In this document: positions 1-16,100 of the stretch, piece by piece
How positions within the stretch are numbered: position 1 is the first letter of the stretch
How the letters are laid out: each line of letters starts with the position of its first letter
DNA from: Amblyornis subalaris
Lineage: Eukaryota > Chordata > Aves > Passeriformes > Ptilonorhynchidae
Reading direction: 5' to 3'
Assembly: GCA_018881555.1 (NCBI GenBank)
Contig: JACAXG010000269.1
Location: 225,509 to 289,508, forward strand
DNA length: 64,000 nucleotides
The notes under the pieces: generated by a model
Databases searched by the model: none
What the model was told of the DNA's origin: nothing
The model's input: only the letters and a program-made list of their open reading frames with translations
Made by a program: the position numbers and the translations under genes

Positions 1-5466
<5,466 letters not shown>

Positions 5467-5479
5467 CTAATCTCAGAGG

Positions 5480-8400
5480 AGGGCCAGGGGCCTATATCCC
5501 TGCAAGGACGGTGCGCCTCGTTCAAGTAATCCAATAGTGAAAAGATGCCAAAGAGAAGGAGGCCACGCACGTAGGCGGCTCCAATTCCCTAAAATTGTTC
5601 AAGCGCCCCCCAAAAAACCAGCACGTGACACCATCGATTTCGGACACGATGGGCAAAAGTCAGAAACAGATGGTAGGCGTGGACGTGATGTAGAAGAAAG
5701 CTTATGGCAACATTCCTGCACGGCTACCCAAAAGTTGTGTGCGGCTACACTGAGGGCAGCAGTGCCTTGCTGTAACTGTACCCTGGAATTTATGGTGTGC
5801 GCAATGTCCTTGCCAACTAAATAGAATTTGTTGGCTGTGATGTAGTCCTAGAAACTTCGTCGGCTGGGCTTGACCCTTCCCAGCAACTCCTCTGCATCTG
5901 ACTCAGCGTTACTACCAGTACTGGGACTCTTTATGCCTTCTTCAGATCTGTGTGGCTCCTGAGTACGCCAGAAAACACTAATCAGTCTTCTTTCGTGTAT
6001 CTTATCTTCACCTAAGAAAAATTTAAATGTAAACATCACATTGTGCTTTAGAGCTGTCAATGTTTTGGGGGAAGGCATCTTGCAAAGAATTTAAATTTAA
6101 CTGCTGAAATACAGTTTCAGAAATTTTCTTCTCTCCAGTAACTGCCTTACTGGCAGAGGTGAAGAGAGAGAATAATATCTTATCCATAACCCTGGTTAAA
6201 AGGTTCGTTCTGTAATTTTAACTCCTTTTTTTTTTTTTTTTTGGTGATAAAAGGTTTCATTTTTTTAATGGAATCAAAAAGACAGTTAAAATTGATCTCC
6301 AGAGGTTATGTAGTCCAGTCTTCTGCTCAAAGTATAGCTAATGCTAAAGCTAGAGCCTGATGCTCGGGATTTGGACCGGGTCCAAATATGGGGTCTGAAA
6401 ATATTCACGGATGGAAATTCTGCAGCCTCCTTGGACAGCCCCCCACTGTGCTTAGCTGAAATCACAGAGATTTTTTTCCTCATGGTTGAAATTGAAATGT
6501 CCTTTGATATCACATGTGACTGTTTTATCTTGTCCCTTGCCCTGATTTTTTGTACTTCTGAGGAGAGTCTAGTTCCCTTTAACCTCCAAACAGACAGCTG
6601 AAGGTAGCAATAGATGTCCCCACTTAGCCTTCACTTCTGAGAATAATCCCAGATCCCTGACCCTTCTCCTATGCCATGTGTTCCAGCCCCCTTCTTTTCC
6701 TTTCTTTATCTGCTGTGTCCATCGGATATGTCTTGGGTTTTACAGGGAATGTGGGGGACAGGCGTTACGTAGCATGAAGGGATACTGATGCTTTTAAAGT
6801 AATAAAGATTAGTAACAGTGCCAGATATCCTTAAGAACTGATCCTTAACAAGACCTGTGAGAGATTTAATTCTTGGCTGCAAGCAGAGCAAAATTCTACA
6901 CCTTTCTTTAAAATACAGCAATATTAAAAATGTTAGCAGCTTCACTGAAATTCCCTTTTTGTCAAGCATAAAGACATTTCTTTATGTAGCAAGTGTACAT
7001 AAGTGTACAATTGCAAGTGTAGCAATTCCTTGCTCTTATGAGGATACTTTTAATATTCTGGTGTGCCTAAGGGTTAAAAATGAAATAAGGTAATCATCAC
7101 CAAAGGTTGCAGAAAGCAGCGTGACTCTCATTTTGCTTATGGTTATGCTGGGACGTGGAAAATGTATAGGATCTGCTAAATTCTAAATGAGCAGTCCTAA
7201 AACTGAAGATTTGCAGACTTGGATCGTGGTTTGCAGGAGTTTTGGGTTTTGTTTTCTCTCCCATGCTCTCTCTCCTTGCACTTAATAAAGTCCCTCTAAA
7301 AATTGAGGTTTTTTTCATCATATCTGTAAGAGTGAAGGACTAAGGAGGAGAGCAAATAAAACACAAAAGTATTATAGAAAACAGAATTTAATAGAAATGT
7401 TAGCACCAACTAAATTCTTGCTGAGTTTTTGTAATAACTCAGTGTTTGCTTTTTTGTTCTTTTATTCAAAACTAAACTATAGAATGTGGCATTAATACCT
7501 CCCCCAGCTGATCTGTGCTAGACAAATGTTTTCAGTGTACTACAAGGTGCTGTGTAAATTCTTTATAGCAGTAAGGTGCATAACTGTTTTGTTTAAGATG
7601 CTTATATTACAGAGCAAGAGAAAAACGAGTTGTTAGAAGAAACAAATTGGAAAGTCAAATAAAAACAAAGGTAGGGTACTTTGTTCTGTAGAAAACTTTG
7701 CCAAAGATAACAACAGTCTTCAAGCACAATAAGGAGAACATGCAATATTGAGTAGTGCTCTGTCTTGTTCCCAGAAAAAATGGAAAATAAGAATGAGGAA
7801 GGAATATTGTAACGTGAAAGAGCTAGAGAGGAAGGTTAAAGGAGAATCGCATGACCTGGGCAAGGAGCTTCTGCAGGAGAGGAAGAAAACCAGAAAAACA
7901 CAGCAGAACTATCCAATGGAGGACCTTTCCACCTTGTGAGTTTTGGAAGTAATGGTGTCCTAGACACCAGAACCAAAGCACATCAGTAGTAGTCCATTTG
8001 TCCAGGCTACTTAGCCCCTGTAGGTTACTGTGAAACACCAGAGCTGACATCTAAAGTCACAGGCTACAGGACACACCTGGGCTGGGAGAGGAATTGGACC
8101 CTCAGACCACCTGCAGAATGGCAGGCTGCCTATCCTGCCTGCTGAGGGCCATGCTCTGAAACAAACTAAGTGAAAACAGCATGTTACAGGGTTATCTCCT
8201 TTTCATTGTCCTCCATTCTTCATTTTCACTTTTTGTACCTTAATTTTTTCTCTACATTTATGTTCCAATGAATGGAAACTAGTATCTTTTCTTTCCCACT
8301 TTGATGTTTTAAGCTGTTTAATCTGATTTTAGGATCAAACTGACCTAGTGACTAGATATGCTCTCTTACTTCTTTATCCATCGTCAACACTGTATGTCTT

Positions 8401-8486
8401 TTCACCCTGAGCTGTGGTCCACTCCTATCATCCATCCAGAGTTATAGGCCAGCTTCTGGCTTTAGCACAGGTGCCTACATCACGGA
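5480..8486. other. Intergenic region between REEP5 and DCP2, left part
   Basis: I find no gene with recognisable coding sequence here. The frames longer than 60 codons have no family resemblance and no consistent splice context. A T17 homopolymer sits at 6226-6242. Confidence 0.6.
6226..6242. repeat. T17 homopolymer run
   Basis: An uninterrupted run of 17 T. It could be the tail of an old minus-strand retrocopy, but I recognise no adjacent repeat family, so it is recorded only as a simple repeat. Confidence 0.9.
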
Positions 8487-8970
8487 CTTACAGAATGGTT
8501 TGGGTTGGAAGGGACACTAAAGATCACATCATTCCAACCACTCTCCCAAGGGTGAGGACAACTAGACCAGGTTGTTCAGAGCCCCATCCAACCTGGCCTT
8601 GAACACTTCCAGGGATGGGGCAGCCACAGCCTCTCTGAGCAACCTCTGCCAGGGCCTCATCATCCTCACAGTAAAGAGCTTTTTCATAATATCCAATTTA
8701 AACCTACTCTCTTTCTTTAAAACCGTTCTCCCTTGTCCTGTCATTCGCAAAAAGTCTTTTGCCTCTGCAAAAAGTCTTTCCCCATCTTTCTCGTAGGCTT
8801 CCTTTAGGTGCTGGAAGGAGCTATAAGGTCTCTCTGGAACCTTCTTTTCTTTCAGCCTTTCTTCCTAGGAAAGGTGCTCCAGTCCTGATTATCCTTGTGG
8901 TCCTCTGGACTTGCTCCAGCAGGTCCATGTCCTTCTGATATTGGTGGCCCCAGAGCTGGACTTCCTCCAA
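8487..8970 (-). mobile_element. CR1 LINE fragment (minus orientation, 5'-truncated)
   Basis: The segment starts with the reverse complement of the CR1 3' end (AGAATGGTTTGGGTTGGAAG, then GACACTAAAGATCA). It continues through the usual CR1 blocks: GGTTGTTCAGAGCCCCATCC, CTTCCAGGGATGGGGCAGCC, TTCTCCCTTGTCCTGTC and GGCCCCAGAGCTGGAC. It is truncated around 8970 and carries many substitutions, so it is an old, inactive copy. Confidence 0.85.
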
Positions 8971-11704
8971 CAATCTGCTTGACTTGGAGTTAGAGTGGAT
9001 GATCACACCCAAGGGATATGTGTGTTATCTGAACCAGCTCGTTAAGCCTGTTTGAGCTCAGTGTTGCCTAAACAAACTGTGCTGTCTTGACCTATAGCGT
9101 GTGCTGTCATGTATGTAAAACAATGTACATGTTATTGCCATTAAATCAATGATTACCTGCAAAGTCTTAGATCATAAATTATTTGACCAACGCACTGTAA
9201 TGTTAGGAAAAGGCCAATACAGATGTTTCTGAACAGGCTCACCACAGCTCTCTATACATAAAGTAACAATGTCATGATTGACTTACCTTTGTCCATGTGT
9301 TTCCTGTCTCCTCTGCAGGGTTCAGAGAACCTGTCCAGGATTTAGGTACCATACATCATCCAAATCTGCTAACGAATGCATCTTATTAACTATTATAATG
9401 CCTTGTGCATTACTACAAGTGCAGCCCTTTCTATGGTGCTTCTCACTTAGCAAAAACCCTGCCAGAGTACTTTCAGATCTTTGTGGTTCTCTTACCGTTA
9501 CAATCAGGGAACTGAGATGAACATGGATTTAAGCCTAAATTTTCATTAACTTTTGTGTGGGCTATTTGCTATACCTAAAGCTTGCTTCAAAATATTTTAA
9601 CTGTTTATGTTGCTCAGCATGGGTTATAAAGTATCAGTTATGTTGTATCTCCACCATCTTCCTGATGGTCTGTGCCAGCTCTTCACTCACCTCTTTTACC
9701 ATTAACACATGGAGCAAAGCAGGGGAGTAGTGCTTGCACAGTCTCCGTGTATGCAAATTTGACACAAAATACCAACTTGTAGCAACTGAGGGTCCTGAAC
9801 TCATATTGCTTACAGAAATCAGTGTTTTCCTGTCCACTTCCCTGCTACCTCCATTAGTTATCCTTTGTTGAAGATTTTAGTTTAGAATCTGTTTATTGAA
9901 GGGTTGAGTGGAATTAATGCCTTTTTCTGATGACTTAGGGAAGCTGAAGTCTGCAATCTCTTGACTGCAGACTCTCCAGGATCTGCTTCAGTCTTTAATT
10001 CACATCAGCTGCAAATAAATGTTTATTGAGTTCTGGATTTGGCTGGTTCTCAGCATCAGAGTGTCCTCCTATCCAATGCAATTCTGTCCTCCACTTTGGT
10101 GAGCTTCTCCAAGCAAAACCTTCTCCACCCTCAGCTGTTGCTTTTCCTGTGCAATTTAGCTCCTCTTCCAAGATTCCTCTCTGAATGTGCAAATGGCTGA
10201 TGCCTTTTTTATTTTCTGCCACATTCTCTCCTTGTCCAGTGCAAATAAATAACAGCATTATTTTCCAAATATCTTATTGCTGCCTTTCTGGCTGCCAAGG
10301 CTGACTGATAAGCAGTGATTAAAAACCAGTTTGACTACATCACTGGGTGATTCCACACATTGCTTGGAGCTGTGAGGTGTTGTGGGTACTGGGTGAGCTT
10401 CTCAATGTTATAGCTGGCCTTCCTGCTCTCCTAATTGCCCTTGGAGCTCCACAAGAGCTATTGCCAACTTTGCCACCAATGCATGGAAGTTCCCTGGAGG
10501 ATTTATCTTTGGGGAAATATAACCTGAATGTGTCAGCTTTAACTCGCCTTGCTTTGTGTGAGATAATGGGTGAAAGGAGGGCATGTTAGTTTACAAAAAA
10601 ATTTAGGAAATGTACAACAAGGTTTTATGTGACAAAAAAAAAAAAAAAAACAACCCCACAATGACACAGAGCTCTAAATCCTACTTACGAACTCAATTTT
10701 CTCATTTTTTCTTACATTCATGTTCTGGCTAACCCAGTCTTCCAGCAACGTCCCCAAAATGGAACAAGCAGAAATGTTAAAATCTGTCTCTTCTCTCTCT
10801 CATGTCCTGGGGGCTTGGGAGTACTCTCTGCAAACTCTCATTATGTTCTTCAGTTGGTAAATTTCTCTTATGCTACGGAGCTGTATTATCCAAGAGTGAT
10901 TTGTAACTTAGGTAACATTTGACACATTTACTTCTTCATCAGGTTGGGTATTTTTCAGAAACCATGAAGGGGCTAAAAGTACCACAGATGACATGAAACG
11001 TCAAAGTGCATTTTCTAAACCACTTTTTTTTCTCTTTATTAATTGTAGGAGCTTCTGGTACCACATCCACATGGGAGACGGGGATGGGGGTGAGGGAACT
11101 TTGTGAATGTAGCAGAGCAGGGTAAAACAGTAGCAACAAGAGTATCCTGATACCTGAAAGAATCCAGATCATACAGAACCCGCTATGTCGACTCTTTCTG
11201 GTAAAAACTGAATTTTCTGGATCCCCAAGCAATGGGATTGATCATTTTGCACTCAGACCCTTCCAGCTGTCCCTCTGTCTAGTACTATATCAATAGTACT
11301 GTTAGTGGACTTTCCTTCAGCTGACAAACTACTTCTGTAAGTCAGTGTTAAAGTGATCCACCCATCACCTCAAACACCACAGCAATAAAGATAGTGGAGC
11401 AAAAGTCACTGTCAAATACCACTTTGAGGAGTTTGCTTAAGAGGGAGGCACCAAGATATATAAACATGCTGCTTTTACTGAGATTGGGCTCCAAAGTCTT
11501 CTTACAATATTGCTCCTTCTATACCTGGTTGAATGCCCTTCCCTTATACTTCTGGAGCTATCATGGAGTCTCTTGTTCTTTGTTATAACTTGGAAAGGAG
11601 GCAAAGGATACATTTCTCACTTTCTGTGCCTAACAGTTAATAAATGAGTTGTGAATGTACATACTTTTTGTGTATTCAGGGTAACGCTGGACTGGTGTTT
11701 CTGT
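8971..11704. other. Intergenic region between REEP5 and DCP2, right part
   Basis: I see no gene. An A17 run lies at 10634-10650. Open frames here are short and unrelated to any family I know. The region ends where the LTR begins. Confidence 0.6.
10634..10650. repeat. A17 homopolymer run
   Basis: An uninterrupted run of 17 A in the intergenic region. No flanking target-site duplication was identified by eye. Confidence 0.85.
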
Positions 11705-12125
11705 GTGATGGTTCTGGCTGGGGTAGAGTTAATTTTCTTTAGTTAGTGTGGGGCCATGTTTTGGATTTGTGCTGAAAAAAGTGTTCATTATATTTCATAC
11801 CATATAGCATCATATTCAGCATATAAAGCTGTGGGGAGAAAAAGGAAAAGGGGGGACATTCAGAGTGATGGCATTTGTCTTCCCAAGTCACTGCTACACA
11901 TGAGGGGGGAGATGGCTGAAAACCTGCCTGGTCACGGGAAGCAGCGAATTAATTCCTTGTTTTGCTTTCTTGTGTGTGCAGCTTTTGCTTTCCCTGTGGT
12001 TTAATAGGCAACAGTAACAACTTAGCAGACAGTTTAGTCTTTATCTCAACCCGCGTGTTTTCTCACTTCCCGTGTTCTCTCCCCGATCCCGCTGAGGGAA
12101 AGGGCAGCCAGAGGGAGCTCAGGCA
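11705..12125 (+). mobile_element. Solitary endogenous-retrovirus LTR, diverged
   Basis: The left edge reads TGATGGTTCTGGCTGGGG, then TAGAGTTAATTTTCTTTAG and TTTTGGATTTGTGCTGAAAA. The right half has AATTCCTTGTTTTGCTTTC and TTTATCTCAACCCGCGTGTT. I recognise this order of blocks from LTRs common in songbird and other neoavian genomes. No retroviral internal coding sequence flanks it, so it is most simply a solo LTR. It seems to carry an extra AACAACTTAGCAGACAG-like insertion near 12015-12035. The right edge is uncertain by tens of bases. Confidence 0.7.
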
Positions 12126-12297
12126 CTTTGGCGAGGAAGGGGAGGGGAAGAACAGGAGGAGAAATGCATTAAATACTTGCTGCTAATTGAAATCAGAGGC
12201 TGCGAAGCCAGCAGCAGCTGCCGCGGAGAGAGCAGCGATACCCTCTGCCGGCAGGGAGACTCCTCCGGGAATGCCACACGCAGCCGGTCTTGTTTCG

Positions 12298-12842
12298 CAG
12301 AATCACAGAGTTGTTAGGGTTGGAAGGGACCTTTGGAAATCACCCAGTCCGACCCCCCTGCCAAGGCAGGGTCACCTGGACCAGGCGACACAGGAACGTG
12401 TTCGGGTGGCGTTTGAATGTCTCCAAAGGGGAAGACTCCACGCCCTCCTTGGGCAGCTGTTCCAGTGCTCTACCACTCTCCATGGAAAGATCTTCCTCGT
12501 GTTGAGGTGGAACTTCTTGTGTTTTCTTATGGCCATGGCTCCTCATCCTGTCACTGGGCATTACCGAAAAGGGTCTGGCGCCATCCTCTTGGCACTCACC
12601 TTGGAGTTGTGCGCGTTGGTGAGACCCCCCTCTCAGTCTCCTCTTCTCCAGACTCAACCGCCCCAGCTCCCACCTCTCCTCGTAAAAGAGAGATGCTCCA
12701 GACCCTCATCATCTCTGTGGCCTCTGCCGGACTCTCCTCAGTAGCTCCTTGCCTCTGTCCCGAGAAGCCCAGAGCTGGACACAGCACTCCAGCTGTGCCT
12801 CGCTAGGGCCGGGCAGATGGTCAGGATCCCCTCCTTCGACCT
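12298..12842 (-). mobile_element. CR1 LINE fragment abutting the DCP2 promoter (minus orientation)
   Basis: It starts with CAGAATCACAGAGTTGTTAG and GGTTGGAAGGGACC, the reverse complement of the CR1 3' end. It continues through GTTCCAGTGCTCTACCACTC, AGAGCTGGACACAGCACTCC and a GATCCCCTCCTTCGACC block, where it is 5'-truncated. The copy runs directly into the DCP2 CpG island and leaves only about 300 bp between the repeat and the DCP2 ATG. Confidence 0.88.
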
Positions 12843-12954
12843 CAGCCGTCCCATGTCCCGCCGCGTCGCGCCGTCCCGTGTTCCGTCCCGTGTCCCGCCA
12901 CCCCGGCGCGCGGCGTTCTCGTAGCGCGCGCGGCAACCCCGCCCCGCGCCGCCC

Positions 12955-13044
12955 ATTGGCCTCCCGCGATCACCTGAGCGCCCCGGTCCCGCCCGCGGCC
13001 CCGCCCCATTGGCCGCCGCGCCGCCGGCCGCGCGCGCCCATTGG
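12955..13044 (-). promoter_or_regulatory. DCP2: Three CCAAT (NF-Y) boxes in the DCP2 promoter
   Basis: ATTGG (CCAAT on the minus strand) occurs at 12955-12959, 13008-13012 and 13040-13044. Each sits in the same CCCATTGGCC context, the extended NF-Y consensus. Spacings are 53 and 32 bp; the second is about three helical turns, common for paired NF-Y sites. All lie 100-195 bp before the DCP2 ATG. Confidence 0.75.
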
Positions 13045-13146
13045 CCCCGGCAGCCGCCACTCCGCCGCCTCCCCGCAGCGCGGGCCCGCCTCCGCCGCTT
13101 CCCTGCGCCCCGGCCTCCGCCGCGTCGGGATGAGCCGCGCTTCCCC

Positions 13147-13199
13147 ATGGAGACCAAACGGGCCGAGATCCCCAGCAGCGTCCTGGACGACCTATGCAG
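13147..13199 (+). CDS. DCP2: DCP2 coding exon 1
   Basis: 53 nt coding for [17 protein letters not shown] plus two bases of a serine codon. It ends at a GTGCGG donor. The Kozak context is mixed: C at -3 and G at +4. Confidence 0.96.
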
Positions 13200-16100
13200 G
13201 TGCGGGCGTGGGGCGGGGGCGGCCCTGGCGCTGCGGTGCCGCTGCTGCCGGAGGGCGGGGAGGGTGCCTGCCCCCGCGCGGTCCCCCGGTGGGGCGCGGG
13301 GCCCGGGATGCTCGTGGACCCTGAGGGGGTGCGGGGTCACCCGGACTGAGAGGCGCCTTCGGCCGTCCCGCGACGGCCGGGAAGCGGAAGGAAGGGGCTC
13401 GCCCCGTTCCCCCTGTGCCCGAAGCTCCGCCCTCCCCGTGGAATCCGTCCTGGAAGGGCGGGAAGGCTGCCCGCGGCACTCTCTGGACCTGGTGAGGGGC
13501 TGCGCCGGCGGCAGGCCGGGAGCCGGGTGCGGGGGAAGTGGCAGAACGTTGTTTGTGAGGGTTTCTTGCGGGGTTTGGGCCGAAAAAGGTAAAAGTGCGT
13601 CGGCGGTGTTTGCGCAGGTGAAAGAAGAGCTGGGAGCGTGGGGCTGGCGTGACGCGGAGCCGAGCACTGGTGTGGGACCTGCTGCTCAGAGGTCTGGTTT
13701 CATTTGGAAGGGGTGGCAGGGAGTCCGCTCTGCTGATCTACCTCTGCTGGAAGGGAATGTGCCAGCGGACAGAAAGGGAAGAGCCATAGGGACACCCTTC
13801 GGTCAGAAGCTGCCCTCTCCCGCTTATCGGTTCTTTCAAAGTGAGATAGTTGGGTTTTCTCGTTCCAAGGGCTTTGCGTTTGAAGTTTCATAAATCATGG
13901 GTTCTGTTTTCTTGAAAATGGGGAAATTGCGTTTTCCCCTGATGGTTTCAACCTCTGATCATTTGTGGCGCAGCCTTTCAAAGTTTGTAATTTGTCTGTC
14001 ATCCTCAGAATGTGATGACACAAACTGCATGTGATATTCGGCATGAAATAATCCTTCTGTTTTACCACCTCCAAGGGACTCTTTATGAAGTATTTATGTA
14101 CAAGAGGGAAAGGTTACTAAAGACGAAGGATAGCCCACTTACTGTAATTACTATTTTCAAATGAGTGAAAATGTTTAGAAGTGAGAATACCACAGGAAGG
14201 TAGCTCTGCTCTCCCTGCTCAGTATAGTTTTGCACTTGTCTAATGCAAGACTCAGAGTCTGTGATATGCGTGTAAATTTTCGGTTCCCTAAATCTGACCT
14301 CTGAAACATGTTTGTGTTTCTGTTATTTCTTCTTTCTGCTCCCTGCAGAGAGAGGAACTTGCCTTTCAGATCCCTGCTCATATGTGAAGTAGGGTTTAAG
14401 ACTTTTTCGGAAAATCCAGAAGGGAATTGCAAGATTTACAGAACTGATACAGCCTGTTAGTGTCACTTCTGTAGGGTGACTGATAGGAGGGCACATGTGT
14501 ATTTGAACCTTATGTTGTAGTAGGGTCAGTCCCACTTCAGTACTGTCATCTTCTAGCTTTGAAATGATGTTTTGTATTACAACTCCATTAATGTTATAAA
14601 AATATCTGTCATTTCCCACAATTTTCATTCTATGTATAGTAGTGGGAGTTTTGATAGAAAGTACCGAGCAGTTTTTCCTACTCAGTTATTGGGTATTGTT
14701 AAATAAGAAGTCACAGGTATCCATGTAATTTTTTTGTCATGCTGTCTTGTGCTAGAGTTGTTATTTACAGAATAAAGAAGAGGAGGTGCAAAGATTTAAT
14801 GTAGGTTTTGCAGCTTCTTGATACTCCCTTTGTCTTATAAACAAATGCTGTTACCCTATCATTTGACTTCAGGACTGTGGTTGGTTCACCTTGCTGAGTA
14901 GCCAGATACTCACCCAGCCACTCACTGCCCCTCTTCAGAAAACATTTGAACGACTTCCTCTATGTCCCTGTTTTTCCCTGGGAAACTTCTTGTCAACTTC
15001 AGCCCTTCATTCTCTACTCCTCTACCTCCTCCCCCGTAAGCAGCTCAGGGGGATGAGGAATGGGGATTGTGATCAGTCCATAACACTCTCTCTCTGCTGC
15101 TCCTTCCTTCTTGTGCTTTGACCCTGCTCCACTGTGGGATCAGTCCCTTGGGCTGAAGCTCCTTCAGGAAATGTCCATCTGCTCCAGCACAGGACCCTCC
15201 AGAGGGTGTCAGGTGGACATCTCCTCTGCCTTCTTCTCTGACTTTGGTGTTTGCACTGCTGTTTCATGCTCTTTTTTTTCACTTGCTCTGCCTGGCTGGC
15301 ATTTTTGTTGTTTCTTAAATATGCTTCCCTAGAGGCACCACCGTCTCAGCTGTGCCCTGCAGTGTGTCCAGCTTTAGCCCCTCACTGCCAGCACCTGGGC
15401 ACCTGCACCTAGTACAGCCTAGAGATGCCTGTTGTTAGCGCTTTAGTCACTCCAGGTAACTTAGAAGTTAACTTTTTGTTTAATAAGTAGCACTCTAATT
15501 GGCTTTGCTCTTGTTCCTCTAAGCCTAATGTTTGGCATATTTTTATTTTTCTCTGATACTTCTACATATTGTGCTGGGGCAAGAAAATACCAGCTAGATA
15601 TAAAATGGACTTTTAAGGTTTTACCTTTTAGCTGCAGCAGCTTTGTCAATAATGGATCTTTTCGAAAGAAGTTGGGAGTGGTATTGCCAGTTGAAAATGG
15701 GAAGTGGGAAAATGCTGAAGTGAAGAAGATTATTTATGTAAGGGAGAATCACAGAGTCATAGAATGGTGTGGGTTGAAGGGACTGTAAAGATCATCTCAT
15801 CTCAAACCCACTGCCAGGGTTTGAGAGGAACCTTCTAGAGGGTTTGAGGAACCTTCTAGACCAGGTTCCTCAGAGCCCTCTCCAAGCTGGCCCTGACTAC
15901 TTCCAGGGATGGGGCATACCCAGCTTCTCTGGGCAATGTGTTCCAGTGCTTTACCACCGTCACAGCCAAGAATTTTTTCCTGGTATCTAAACCTGCCCTT
16001 TTTTGCTTTAAAAGCATTCCCCCTTGTCCTGTCACTACATGCCCTTGTAAAAAGCCCCTCTCCAGCTCTCTCTTAGCGCCCGTTTAGGTACCGGAAAGCC

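Larger units (their letters stand above)
12843..13560. promoter_or_regulatory. DCP2: CpG island promoter of DCP2
   Basis: A dense CpG, very GC-rich block spans the 5' flank, exon 1 and the start of intron 1 of DCP2. There is no TATA box. Three inverted CCAAT boxes lie upstream of the ATG. The transcription start cannot be placed exactly from sequence; it is probably between about 13045 and 13130. Confidence 0.8.

Noticed and set aside
12738..13893. Long open frames (294 and 309 codons) on both strands around DCP2 exon 1
   Set aside because: They lie in the CpG island, where stop codons are rare. Their arginine/proline/alanine/glycine composition is an artefact, and they conflict with the clear DCP2 exon 1.
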